Notes: a model not told the origin generated them from the sequence alone. Positions 26,767 to 37,215 are shown, counted from the stretch's first letter. The stretch is DNA of 57,192 nucleotides from Myceligenerans indicum (GCF_016742955.1 NZ_JABBYC010000030.1:1-57192); one strand, 5' to 3'. Program-made: numbers and translations.

Positions 26767-27726
26767 ATGGTCAGTACACGTTGCGTGCTGCACATCGGTG
26801 CGGAGAAGACCGGCACCACAGCCGTGCAGACGGCCCTGAAGCGCCAGAGCGCCGAACTGCTCGGACACGGCGTGCTGTATCCCCGTGCGCTCAGGACTCG
26901 CCGCGGGATCAGCCACACGGGGCTGGCGACGTACGCGGCCGACCCGCACCGCGTCGACGACCTGCGCAGGGCTGCCGGGCTGACGACCCCGGCCCGTGTC
27001 GAGACCCACCGGCACGCCGTACGCCGCGCACTGCTCCGCGAGCTGTCCTCCGGTGAACCGCCGGCCACCGTGCTGCTCAGCAGCGAACACTGCCAGAGCC
27101 GCCTGCGGACGGTCGCAGAGGTTCGCGACCTGCGGGAGTTGCTCGCGGAGTTCTGCGACGACGTGACCGTGGTCCTGTACCTGCGTCCGCAGCACGAGGT
27201 GGCGCTGAGCCTTTACAGCACGAGGATGAAGGCGGGGCTGCCCCCGACGAACCCGCTGTCCGAGGACTCGGCGGAGCCGGGCTACTTCGACTACGGGGGG
27301 CTCGTCACGCGCTGGGCGACGGTCTTCGGAGCGGCGAACCTCCGTGTGCGCACCTTCGAGCCGGACCGGTTGATCGGTGGCAGCATCCTCGACGACTTCG
27401 CGGACGTCACCCGGCTTCCGGTGGCGCTGCGACGCTCGGGAGGGCGGGCGAACCCGTCGCTCAGTCCCCGGGGGATCCGGGTGCTCGGCGCGGCCAACAC
27501 CGTCGTGCCACGCTTCCTTCTGGGCCGGGTGAATCCCTTGCGCCTTCCGCTGACGCGTCTTGTCGAACAGCTCTTCCGGGGGAGTGGTCCGGTGGTGGAC
27601 CCGGACGAGGCGGCGACGTTCTACGAACGGTTCGCGGAATCCAACGACGTCGTGCGGTCGATGTACTTCCCCGGGAGGCCGACGCTGTTCAGCCCGGACT
27701 TCAGCGTGTACGAGCGTGCCCGATGA
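26767..27726 (+). CDS. Sulfotransferase-like protein (3)
   Basis: A 319-residue protein with the P-loop-like start CVLHIGAEKTGTTAVQTALK, the PSB motif of sulfotransferases, and VTVVLYLRPQHEVALSLYST where the 3'-phosphate motif is expected. It is more divergent than the other two, so the enzyme class is inferred. The ATG 26767 follows GGAGG with 8 nt spacing. Its stop overlaps the flippase start by four bases (ATGA), which ties sulfation and export into one transcript. Confidence 0.8.
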   Translation: MVSTRCVLHIGAEKTGTTAVQTALKRQSAELLGHGVLYPRALRTRRGISHTGLATYAADPHRVDDLRRAAGLTTPARVETHRHAVRRALLRELSSGEPPATVLLSSEHCQSRLRTVAEVRDLRELLAEFCDDVTVVLYLRPQHEVALSLYSTRMKAGLPPTNPLSEDSAEPGYFDYGGLVTRWATVFGAANLRVRTFEPDRLIGGSILDDFADVTRLPVALRRSGGRANPSLSPRGIRVLGAANTVVPRFLLGRVNPLRLPLTRLVEQLFRGSGPVVDPDEAATFYERFAESNDVVRSMYFPGRPTLFSPDFSVYERAR

Positions 27727-29240
27727 CACAGGCTTCTCTCGCTCGTATCGGTGCGCGCGGCGGTGCGGTGACGCTGCTCGGCCAAGTGCTGATGGTCGCG
27801 GTTCGGATGGGTGCCCTGATCGTGCTTGCCCGTCTGATCGATCCGGGCACGTTCGGCCTCGTGGCGATCGTCGCCGCCATCTCGACGTTCGCCGTATCGG
27901 TGGTGCTGTTCGGGCTTCCGATGGCCGTGGCCCAGGCGGAGACGCTGAGCCGGCCGGCGAAGTCGACGCTGTTTCTCGTGAACGTGGGGCTCGGCCTTCT
28001 GCTCGGCGCCGCGCTGTTTCTCTCGGGCGGCTGGCTGGCGCGAGCCTACGGTGACGAACGGCTGGTCGGCGTCGCGCACTGGCTGGCCCTCATCCCGGTA
28101 CTGATCGGACTGGCGACGCAGTCGCGGGCCCAGCTCATGCGGTCGCTCCGGTTCACCACGCTGTTCTTCGCCGAGGTCGTGGCGCTCGTCGTCGGGACGG
28201 GGGCGGCCGTGTTCCTGGCGGTGCGGGGCGCCGGGCTCGAGGCCGTCCTCACACAGCAGCTCGCGCCGGTCGCTCTCCAGGTCGTTCTCGTGGTGGTCGG
28301 GGGGCGATGGCTGCCGGGACGGCCCGGTGCCCTGGCGGAAGTCAGGAGCCTGCTCGCCGTCGGACTGCGGATCCTCGGGATGAACGTGCTGAAGAACGGA
28401 TCGCGTCAGGTGATCGTTCCGGTCATGGGACTGAGCGTGCCGGCCGCCGCGCTCGGCAACTTCGACCGCGCCCAGCAGCTGATCGTCACCCCGATCAACC
28501 TGACCGTCGATCGGATGCAGCAGGTGGTCGTGCCGGTGCTGTCGAAGCTTCGTGGCCGGCCTGCCCGGATGCGCGCGTACGCGCAGCGGGCGCTGCTGCT
28601 CGGCGCGTACGGCACGGCGACGGTCTTCCTCCTGCTCGCCGTGCTCGGGCGCCCGCTCGTGAGGGTGGTGCTCGGACCCGGGTGGGAGACGGCCGGTGTG
28701 GTGATCCAGATCCTCGCGCTCGGGGCGACCTGCCGCGTGCTGGGGCAGACGATGCAGTGGATCTTCATCGCCGCCGGGGCGACGCGGCAGGGGCTGCGGT
28801 TCAACCTGTGGACCCAGCCGCTGGTGGTCGCGGTCTCCCTGGCCGGCCTGCCGTTCGGGGTCCTCGGCGTGGCGGTCATGAACTCGGTGGCGTGGGCGCT
28901 CTTCTGGCCGGTCGCGACCGTGGCCGCCGCACGCGCCGCGGGATTCCCGGCCGGCTCGTTCTTCGTGGGCCCGGCGCGGGCGATATGCCTGTTCGGGATC
29001 CCCGTCGCGGCCGTCGCAGCACTTCCGCTGCTCCTCGGGCTCTCCGACGGGGTCACCGTGGTGCTCGGTCTGGTCCTCGGGGGCTGCGCCGGTGCGCTGT
29101 CACGCCTGCTGTTCCGGACGGTGCGTTCGGACCTCGACGCGCTCGTGTCCACGGCGCGCCTCGCGCTCGCCCGGCGCACGAGCCCGGCGTCCGCGCGGCC
29201 GGAGCGCACCCATGGCGCCAACCTGCACGAACGGGACTGA
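27723..29240 (+). CDS. Lipopolysaccharide/EPS flippase (Wzx/MOP superfamily)
   Basis: A 505-residue integral membrane protein with about 12-14 helices. The N-terminus RIGARGGAVTLLGQVLMVAV and ARLIDPGTFGLVAIVAAIST are characteristic of MOP-type oligosaccharide flippases. It would move the lipid-linked repeat unit across the membrane for Wzy-like polymerisation. It is translationally coupled to the third sulfotransferase gene by a 4-bp overlap. The C-terminal tail (last about 40 residues) is basic and cytoplasmic. Confidence 0.9.
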   Translation: MTQASLARIGARGGAVTLLGQVLMVAVRMGALIVLARLIDPGTFGLVAIVAAISTFAVSVVLFGLPMAVAQAETLSRPAKSTLFLVNVGLGLLLGAALFLSGGWLARAYGDERLVGVAHWLALIPVLIGLATQSRAQLMRSLRFTTLFFAEVVALVVGTGAAVFLAVRGAGLEAVLTQQLAPVALQVVLVVVGGRWLPGRPGALAEVRSLLAVGLRILGMNVLKNGSRQVIVPVMGLSVPAAALGNFDRAQQLIVTPINLTVDRMQQVVVPVLSKLRGRPARMRAYAQRALLLGAYGTATVFLLLAVLGRPLVRVVLGPGWETAGVVIQILALGATCRVLGQTMQWIFIAAGATRQGLRFNLWTQPLVVAVSLAGLPFGVLGVAVMNSVAWALFWPVATVAAARAAGFPAGSFFVGPARAICLFGIPVAAVAALPLLLGLSDGVTVVLGLVLGGCAGALSRLLFRTVRSDLDALVSTARLALARRTSPASARPERTHGANLHERD

Positions 29241-29258
29241 TCTGACACACTGCCTTGC

Positions 29259-29921
29259 ATGCCTGAAGCATCGAAGATCGTGAAGGCCGCATCGGCGATC
29301 CTGCTCGACTTCGACGGACCGGTCACCGCTCTCATGCCGCCGAGCGTCGCCGCCATGGCGGCCGATGCCGCTCGGCGAGGCCTCTTCAACGCCGCCGTTC
29401 CCGTTCCCGCGTCGCTCGCGAGGACCACGAACCATCTCGAGGTGCTGCGCCATGCCGGCACCCTCGACCGCGTCGCCATCCGCATGACCGACGACGCCTG
29501 CATCAAGGCCGAGGTCGCCGCCGCCGCGAGGTCCGAGATCACCCCGGGGGCCCGCGAGATGCTGAAGACCGCCGCGAGACGTGGGCAGCAGGTGGTCATC
29601 ATCAGCAACAACGCGCCCGAGGCGATCGAGGCATACCTGAACCGGTCCGACCTCGCCGGGTACGTTCACCTCGTGATCGGCCGGCCGCCCCGCCGGCCCG
29701 ACCTGATGAAGCCGAACCCGTTCATGGTGCGCGGGGCGCTCACCCGGATCGGGGTGGCGGCGGCGGACGCCGTGATGATCGGTGACTCCGCGACCGACAT
29801 GCGGGCGGCGCGGTCCGCCGCGGTGCCCGCCGTCGGCTTTGCCCGGACTCCCGGCAAGGTCAACGTGCTGTTCGAGGCCGGAGCTGACGACGTGACGGAA
29901 GACATGGCGGATCTCGCCTGA
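29259..29921 (+). CDS. HAD-family hydrolase
   Basis: A 220-residue phosphatase-like protein: motif I LLDFDGPV (nucleophile and second Asp), motif II VIISNN, motif III Lys in MKPNPF and motif IV IGDSATDM, all intact. The small substrate is unknown; in this context it might process a sugar phosphate, but that is inference. It begins 18 bp after the flippase stop with no clear ribosome site. Confidence 0.85.
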   Translation: MPEASKIVKAASAILLDFDGPVTALMPPSVAAMAADAARRGLFNAAVPVPASLARTTNHLEVLRHAGTLDRVAIRMTDDACIKAEVAAAARSEITPGAREMLKTAARRGQQVVIISNNAPEAIEAYLNRSDLAGYVHLVIGRPPRRPDLMKPNPFMVRGALTRIGVAAADAVMIGDSATDMRAARSAAVPAVGFARTPGKVNVLFEAGADDVTEDMADLA

Positions 29922-30012
29922 TTTGTCTGTTTCATGAACCGCAAATGAAGTATTCGTGACGTAGATTCCGGCTGCACTGCGCGACACACGCACCACGGAG
30001 GATCGACACGTC

Positions 30013-31494
30013 ATGGCGACCACACAGGCACCGGCGGCACGAGGAGTGCTCGACCGGTACTTCCGCATCAGCGAACGCGGCTCCACCGTCGCGACCGAGA
30101 TTCGCGGCGGACTCGTCACCTTCTTCACGATGGCTTACATCGTGGTCCTGAACCCGCTGATCATCGGAACGGTCCAGGACAACGGTTTCGCCGGCAACTA
30201 TCTCGGTGGTGGTTCGGAGCCGAACATTCCCGCCGTCGCCGCGGCCACCGCGCTCGTGGCGGGCGTGATGAGCATTCTCATGGGTGCCGTGGCGAACTAC
30301 CCGATGGCGCTGGCGACGGGACTCGGCCTGAACGCCGTCGTCGCCTACTCGGTGGCCGCGCTGCCAGGTATGACCTGGGCCGACGCCATGGGAATCGTGG
30401 TTCTCGAGGGCCTCATCATCCTGGTGCTCGTGCTCACCGGGTTCCGGCAGGCCGTGTTCAACGCCGTACCGCACGACCTGAAGGTCGCGATCAGTGTCGG
30501 CATCGGCCTGTTCATCGCCTTCATCGGCCTGGTCGACGCCGGGTTCGTGCGCATCCCGGCATCGCTGGCCACACCCGTCGAACTGGGGATCGGCGGATCA
30601 CTCGCCTCGTGGCCGCTGCTCGTGTTCGTCGTCGGCCTGCTCCTGACGGTCGTGCTCATGGTGCGCAGGATCAAGGGCGCCATCCTCATCGGGATCGTGA
30701 CCAGCACCGTGCTGGCCGTGGTCCTGGAGACGATCGTGCAGGCGGGCGGGTCCCGCGACGCGGCAGGGGAACCCGTCGCCACGGGCTGGCGGCTGAACGT
30801 CCCGGCGCTGCCGGACTCCTGGGCCTCGCTGCCGGACCTCTCGCTGATCGGCCAGTTCTCGCTGTTCGGCTCGTTCTCCAAGATCGGTGTCGTGGCGGCC
30901 CTGCTGCTGGTGTTCACGCTCCTCATCGCCGACTTCTTCGACACGATGGGCACGATGGTGGCGATCGGTGGGGAGGCAGGTCTCCTGGACGAGAAGGGCA
31001 ACCCGCCCAACACGACGCGGATCCTGATCGTCGACTCGATCGGCGCCGCTGCGGGTGGCGCGGGCTCGGTGTCCTCCAACACCAGCTACATCGAGTCGGC
31101 GTCCGGCGTGGGCGACGGTGCGCGGACCGGACTCGCCGCCGTCGTCACCGGGATCTGCTTCCTGCTGACGATGTTCTTCTCGCCCGCCGTCGCCATGGTT
31201 CCCTACGAGGCGGCCACCCCCGCGCTCGTGGTCGTGGGACTGCTGATGGTGGTCCAGATCACGGGGATCGACTGGAAGAACCTCGAGATCGCCGTGCCGG
31301 CGTTCCTCGGGATCATCCTCATGCCCTTCGCGTACTCGATCACGGCGGGAATCGGCGTCGCCGTGGTCACCTACGTGGTCATCAAGCTGGCGGTCGGCAA
31401 GGCCCGGCAGGTTCACCCGCTGCTCTGGGTGACGTCGGTCCTGTTCCTCGTCTACTTCCTTCAGGGGCCCATCGGCGCGGCCCTGGGCATCTGA
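30013..31494 (+). CDS. NCS2 family purine permease (guanine/hypoxanthine type)
   Basis: A 493-residue transporter of the AzgA/PbuG branch of NCS2: about 12-14 helices, FFTMAYIVVLNPLIIG near the N-terminus, DFFDTMGTMVAIGGEAGL in the central region and SSNTSYIESASGVGDGARTG in a loop, all diagnostic for this branch. It imports nucleobases by proton symport. The ATG follows GGAGG. Upstream, TAGATT at 29962-29967 is a weak -10 candidate. A long perfect hairpin follows the gene. Confidence 0.94.
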   Translation: MATTQAPAARGVLDRYFRISERGSTVATEIRGGLVTFFTMAYIVVLNPLIIGTVQDNGFAGNYLGGGSEPNIPAVAAATALVAGVMSILMGAVANYPMALATGLGLNAVVAYSVAALPGMTWADAMGIVVLEGLIILVLVLTGFRQAVFNAVPHDLKVAISVGIGLFIAFIGLVDAGFVRIPASLATPVELGIGGSLASWPLLVFVVGLLLTVVLMVRRIKGAILIGIVTSTVLAVVLETIVQAGGSRDAAGEPVATGWRLNVPALPDSWASLPDLSLIGQFSLFGSFSKIGVVAALLLVFTLLIADFFDTMGTMVAIGGEAGLLDEKGNPPNTTRILIVDSIGAAAGGAGSVSSNTSYIESASGVGDGARTGLAAVVTGICFLLTMFFSPAVAMVPYEAATPALVVVGLLMVVQITGIDWKNLEIAVPAFLGIILMPFAYSITAGIGVAVVTYVVIKLAVGKARQVHPLLWVTSVLFLVYFLQGPIGAALGI

Positions 31495-31557
31495 GGCCGT
31501 AGCACTGGCTCGACGCCCGGAGGCACCTGGCCGGGAGCGTGGTCCTGGGAGGTGCGC

Positions 31558-31623
31558 GTGGTCGGGGGTTTGGCGTGTGGTCGGTCAAGTGATTGACCGA
31601 CCACACGCCAAACCCCCGACCAC
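31558..31623. terminator. 31-bp perfect inverted repeat, probable bidirectional terminator
   Basis: Arms 31558-31588 and 31593-31623 are perfect reverse complements separated by the loop GTGA. They lie between the convergent permease and CAP-lipoprotein genes, so a bidirectional terminator is the simplest reading. There is no T-run. Each arm contains two copies of GTGGTCGG. Stem length is far beyond a normal terminator. Confidence 0.7.
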
Positions 31624-31744
31624 ACGTCATCGCAGGGCGACCGCCGGCCGCGCCTGGCCGCAGGGCAGCGGCGCCGATCCGCTTCGCCTGGGGGCTGGGG
31701 CGCCCACGGCGTCCCCGCCGCGCGGCAGAAGCCCCGTGGGTGCC

Positions 31745-32551
31745 TCAGCCCAGGAACACGTGGGCGCAGGTCATCTCCGGCCCGTAGGACGACTCCTCAC
31801 TGATGCAGGCGATGGCGCCCCGGGTGAAGCCGGCGTTCAGGATGTTCGCGCGGTGCCCCTCGGAGTTCATCCAGCCGTCGGCCGCCTCGGAGGGACTCCA
31901 GCCACCGCGGGCGAGGTTCTCCCCGACCGTGGAGGTGGGGCAGCGGTCGAAGATCGGGTCCAGGGGAGCGTGCTCCAGCGCCTTGCCCCGCAGGGCCTCG
32001 GCACGTTCGAGCGCGATGTCGTAGGCGCAGTCATCGTGCGCCAGGGCGGTCACGCCGTGAGCCTCGCGACGCTGGTTCACCTCGGCCTCGAGGACTCGGG
32101 CGTACTGCACGGGATCGCTGAGGTTGGTCCCTGCGGACACCGTGCCGTCCCCGCCGCCTCCGCTCCCGCCGCCGCCCGCGGCCGGCGGATCCTCGCCACG
32201 CCCGTCCGCGGCGTCCGGCGACCTCTCGGGCGCGGGCCGGACCTTGATCGTGCTGGACCCGACCCCCTCGACGAACGATGCTGCGTGTCTCGAGACACTT
32301 ACGGGGCGGGAGTCGTCCTCCGATTCTTGCGACGTGCCAGGTGTCGCCGTGTGGTGCGCTGAACCGGCAGCCTCGCCGATCTGCCAGCTGCCGGCCTCGA
32401 AGGCTGCCTCACCGGGACCCGGGTTGAACGTCACCGAGCAGGCGGACAGCGCTACCGCTGTGGCCACGGAGAGCAGGGGAACGACTATCCGGGCGGTGGC
32501 GGGCGGTCGGGCGACGTGCTCCAGATCTGGGGTGTTCGGGCGTCGTCCCAT
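31745..32551 (-). CDS. CAP-domain (SCP-like) lipoprotein
   Basis: A 268-residue secreted lipoprotein. The signal peptide has lipobox LSAC with lipid-modified Cys38, followed by a disordered Ser/Pro/Gly linker and a CAP domain in the last about 115 residues: VNQRREAHGVTALAHD, ALEHAP, TVGENLARGG and GHRANILN, the usual family signatures. Four Cys suggest disulfides outside the cell. CAP proteins have varied or unknown roles at bacterial surfaces. The ATG at 32551 follows AGAGG at about 10 nt; a longer in-frame start lacks a ribosome site and would bury the signal peptide. Confidence 0.9.
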   Translation of the reverse strand: MGRRPNTPDLEHVARPPATARIVVPLLSVATAVALSACSVTFNPGPGEAAFEAGSWQIGEAAGSAHHTATPGTSQESEDDSRPVSVSRHAASFVEGVGSSTIKVRPAPERSPDAADGRGEDPPAAGGGGSGGGGDGTVSAGTNLSDPVQYARVLEAEVNQRREAHGVTALAHDDCAYDIALERAEALRGKALEHAPLDPIFDRCPTSTVGENLARGGWSPSEAADGWMNSEGHRANILNAGFTRGAIACISEESSYGPEMTCAHVFLG

Positions 32552-32733
32552 GGGGGATGAACCTCTTTGTCTTGCGGGGCTCGTAGCTTCGAGCGTTCTG
32601 GGGTGATATGTCAAGTCCCGATCGAGGATGTCCGATCTTCAGGGCGCGGCGGGTGCCGGCCAGGAGAAGAGACGCGACGACCCGACCCGCGCGGCCGCAC
32701 GAGCGGGGAGCAGGGCCGCGGGTCGCGTGGAGA

Positions 32734-33693
32734 TCAGCGGAACTGCACCGAGCGCGGTCGCAGCTTGCTGGGGTCGGCCTCCGCCGGGACGGGGGACTGG
32801 GGGGCACGGGCCGCGGCGTCGTGAGCGGTGCCGTCCGTGCTCGGGAGGCCGCCATGGCCGGCTCGGAGCGCGTCGGTGGTGGCAGCCAGTGTCGGCGCCT
32901 GTGCGGAGCGGTTGCCGTCCCGGTCCTGGCTCTCCTTCAGGCGCGCCTCGAACTCGGCCTGAGCGCGCAGCTCGGACTCGGTCGGCCAGAGGCCGACGAC
33001 GAGCACCAGCAGCAGCGTGACGATGGAGACGGCCATGACGAGCGGCACGAGAAGCTCGCCGGTCGAGACTCCGCTGGGGATCGCGTCGGTGCCGCCCGAC
33101 AGGCGGACGCCCATCATTCCGGTGTAGTGCATGCCTGTCACCGCGATGGCCATGACGACGGTGGCGATGACCGTGGCGACGGCGCCGCGGATGTGCGTGG
33201 TGCACCAGAGCGCGGCGGTCGCCGCGACGATGGCGATGATCACGGACGCTACGACGAACGCGCCGTTGTAGGACATCGTGGCATTCATCTTCATGGCCGC
33301 CATGCCCATGTAGTGCATGGTGGCGACGCCTGCACCGGTCAGGAACCCGCCGATCATCATGCTCGGCAGACGCTGCCCACCGATCTGGTTGACGAAGAGC
33401 CCGATGCCGACGACGACGATCGCCACCCCGGCGCTGAGCAGGGTGAGCGGGATGTCGTACCGGATGGTCACGCCGTCGGGGGCGAAGCCGAGCATCGCGA
33501 CGAAGTGCATGACCCAGATGCCGGTGCCGCCGATGGAGACGGCCCCGAGGCTCAGCCAGGTGGCGCGGGCCAGGCCGGTCGCCGCCCGGGATCGGGACGT
33601 GCAGGACAGGCCCACGGCGCAGCCCGTGCATGACAGCAGGAACGCCAGGGCGGGCGTGATGAGCCCGTAGGCGAAGTGGTCGGTGATTGACAT
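32734..33693 (-). CDS. MHYT-domain integral membrane sensor protein
   Basis: A 319-residue protein with seven predicted helices. Three MHYT-type motifs appear: WVMHFVAML, TMHYMGMAAM and GMHYTGMM, which are thought to bind copper and sense O2, CO or NO. After the last helix comes a charged cytoplasmic tail of about 90 residues with no GGDEF, EAL or kinase domain, so the output is unclear. A good promoter and a structured leader precede it. It lies downstream of ideR on the same strand but is separated by a hairpin and 367 bp. Confidence 0.9.
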   Translation of the reverse strand: MSITDHFAYGLITPALAFLLSCTGCAVGLSCTSRSRAATGLARATWLSLGAVSIGGTGIWVMHFVAMLGFAPDGVTIRYDIPLTLLSAGVAIVVVGIGLFVNQIGGQRLPSMMIGGFLTGAGVATMHYMGMAAMKMNATMSYNGAFVVASVIIAIVAATAALWCTTHIRGAVATVIATVVMAIAVTGMHYTGMMGVRLSGGTDAIPSGVSTGELLVPLVMAVSIVTLLLVLVVGLWPTESELRAQAEFEARLKESQDRDGNRSAQAPTLAATTDALRAGHGGLPSTDGTAHDAAARAPQSPVPAEADPSKLRPRSVQFR

Positions 33694-33735
33694 GTTCGGT
33701 TATTGGCCTCTCGGAGTTTCCTCGTGGCGGCCGTC

Positions 33736-33812
33736 CGTCTGGGGGACAGACGCGGGCCCTGCGACGACGCAGAGCCCTCTGACCGGCCCGTGGAGATCTG
33801 GGGGGCGGGCCG
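33736..33812 (-). other. Structured 5' leader of the MHYT gene (three hairpins)
   Basis: The predicted leader contains three stems: CGGCCCG/CGGGCCG (33784-33790 with 33806-33812), a 10-bp stem with one mismatch (33754-33763 with 33768-33777, loop ACGA) and CGTCTG/CAGACG (33736-33741 with 33747-33752). No known riboswitch consensus was recognised. Confidence 0.45.
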
Positions 33813-33820
33813 TTATCGCA

Positions 33821-33849
33821 ACGTTACAGATAATGCATCGAACGGACAA
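33821..33849 (-). promoter_or_regulatory. Sigma-70-type promoter for the MHYT gene
   Basis: On the minus strand TTGTCC (33849-33844), a 17-bp spacer and TAACGT (33826-33821). Transcription would start near 33814, giving a leader of about 120 nt. The surrounding sequence is unusually AT-rich for this contig. Confidence 0.6.
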
Positions 33850-33965
33850 TAGGTGTCAGGACCCATCTTACTGAAACTTTTCACCACAAAGAGTAAAAAC
33901 GTATCAAAACGACCGCCCGATGACATCACTCGGAGAGGCCTCGGCCGCGGTTTCGCGGCACAAGG

Positions 33966-34000
33966 CGGCGGGAGTGCGGCACGCTACCGCACTCCCGCCG
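33966..34000 (-). terminator. Terminator hairpin downstream of ideR
   Basis: A perfect 14-bp stem (33966-33979 with 33987-34000) and a 7-nt loop, 61 bp after the ideR stop. It isolates ideR from the MHYT gene. No T-run. Confidence 0.7.
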
Positions 34001-34060
34001 TGATTCACATCACAGTTGTGGATGTCGCGTCCGGTGGGCGACACGCCCCCGTCGCGGCCG

Positions 34061-35981
<1,921 letters not shown>

Positions 35982-36129
35982 CCGGAGGCCTCCGGCTGTG
36001 TCGCGGATGTGTGGAATCTGTCACGATGATGATCCGTGGGGACTATTTCCGTTGCAGGAGCGTGACATGGCGGTCGGCCCTGGGGTACTTTCAGCAGGCT
36101 CGATGGCTCAACGCCGACGGGCCTCCGGA

Positions 36130-36300
36130 CGGACGCCGAACCCTGTCACCGGCCGGGGAACCCCACGATCCGCATGGCAGGGGCGGGGGACCCATTGATG
36201 GGCGCCAGGGTGCGTCCTAGGGGTGAAGCCGTGTCGTCGTCTGGACGCGCGGCCGGGCGTGCTCCTACCCGAACCCGACAGCTGACCTCGCAGGCGCACC
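36130..36300 (+). promoter_or_regulatory. c-di-AMP riboswitch (ydaO/yuaA type)
   Basis: The leader of the NlpC/P60 gene shows the ydaO consensus in order: GCCGAACCCTG near 36135, GGGGGACCCATTGATGGG near 36185, TAGGGGTGAAGCC near 36219, and at the 3' end CCCGAACCCGACAGCTGACC followed by TCGCAGGCGC (about 36268-36299). In actinobacteria this class commonly controls cell-wall hydrolases and turns expression off when c-di-AMP is high. The ribosome site GGAG begins just after it. Exact edges are approximate. Confidence 0.9.
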
Positions 36301-36311
36301 TGGAGATACTC

Positions 36312-37109
36312 GTGACCGCACGTACTGCTGCCGGGCGCCATCGCGCCGCGCGCCGACCAGTGACCTCGCTCACCGATCTCGTGCAGAACTCCCAGCTCGG
36401 ACGCCGGACGGCCGTCGCGGCCGCCGCGGGCGGAATCCTCGTCTCGACCTTCGGTGCCACCGCCGCGCAGGCAGCCCCGAACGAGTCCGTGAAGGACGAC
36501 CACAGCAAGCTCGGCACGCTCGATCTGAGCGCACTCGCCAACGAGGCGCACGAGGTCGTCGAAGCCGCCCCGGTGGTCACCGTCGCCCGCGACGCCAAGA
36601 TGGCCGCCGAGACCGGCGTCGTCTCCGTGACCCCTGCCTCGGAGAACGAGGAGTACCAGGCACAGCTCGCCGCCGAGGCGGCGGCCGAGGAAGCGGCAGC
36701 GGCGGCGGCCGCCGCGGCGGCGACCACAGCTGCCGCCACCGAGACCGCCGCGCCCGCGACGACGGCCCCGGCCTCCGCGAACGGCTCGGAGATCATCTCG
36801 ATCGCGTCGCGCTACGTGGGCACCCCCTACCTGTCCGGCGGCACCACACCCAGTGGCTTCGACTGCTCGGGCTTCACCGCCTACGTGTACGCGCAGGTGG
36901 GCATCTCGCTGCCGCACTCCTCGTCGGCGCAGGCCGCCGGGGGCACCGTCGTGTCGGCCTCCGCAGCCGTCGCTGGTGACCTCATCTACGCCCCGGGTCA
37001 CATCGGCATCTATGCCGGCGGCAGCACGATGATCGACGCCCCGAAGCCGGGTGGCACGGTCCAGTTCCGCACCATCTGGATGAGCAACCCGACGTTCATC
37101 CGGTACTGA
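36312..37109 (+). CDS. NlpC/P60 family peptidoglycan endopeptidase
   Basis: A 265-residue secreted hydrolase cutting peptide stems of peptidoglycan. An N-terminal basic segment and hydrophobic stretch (VAAAAGGILVSTFGATAAQA) form an export signal ending AQA. A middle region holds a long Ala/Glu-rich run (about residues 118-150). The C-terminal NlpC/P60 domain has catalytic Cys in GFDCSGFTAYVY (about residue 185) and His in PGHIGIYAGG. GTG 36312 follows GGAG by 6 nt, directly after the riboswitch; longer in-frame starts would lie inside the riboswitch and are rejected. Confidence 0.92.
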   Translation: MTARTAAGRHRAARRPVTSLTDLVQNSQLGRRTAVAAAAGGILVSTFGATAAQAAPNESVKDDHSKLGTLDLSALANEAHEVVEAAPVVTVARDAKMAAETGVVSVTPASENEEYQAQLAAEAAAEEAAAAAAAAAATTAAATETAAPATTAPASANGSEIISIASRYVGTPYLSGGTTPSGFDCSGFTAYVYAQVGISLPHSSSAQAAGGTVVSASAAVAGDLIYAPGHIGIYAGGSTMIDAPKPGGTVQFRTIWMSNPTFIRY

Positions 37110-37143
37110 CATCCGGTACCGAGCTTTCCGGAGATCTCTCCTG

Positions 37144-37171
37144 ACAACGCCGAGCGGCCGCTCGGCGTTGT
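37144..37171. terminator. 28-bp perfect palindrome between the NlpC/P60 and USP genes
   Basis: ACAACGCCGAGCGG followed by its exact reverse complement, no loop. Located 34 bp after the hydrolase stop and 45 bp before the next start. A terminator is likely, but a regulator-binding operator for the USP gene is possible. Confidence 0.6.
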
Positions 37172-37215
37172 AGCGTTGGAGCGCGACGCCGCACGCTCCG
37201 ACGAGGAGGACGTAG

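Noticed and set aside
29259..29921. PAP phosphatase supporting the sulfotransferases
   Set aside because: PAP phosphatases known to me belong to the inositol monophosphatase or DHH families, not HAD; the substrate is left unknown.
31558..31623. Insertion sequence or MITE ends
   Set aside because: No transposase and no target duplication; the loop is only four bases.
33736..33812. c-di-GMP (GEMM) riboswitch in front of the MHYT gene
   Set aside because: The conserved GEMM sequence elements are not present.
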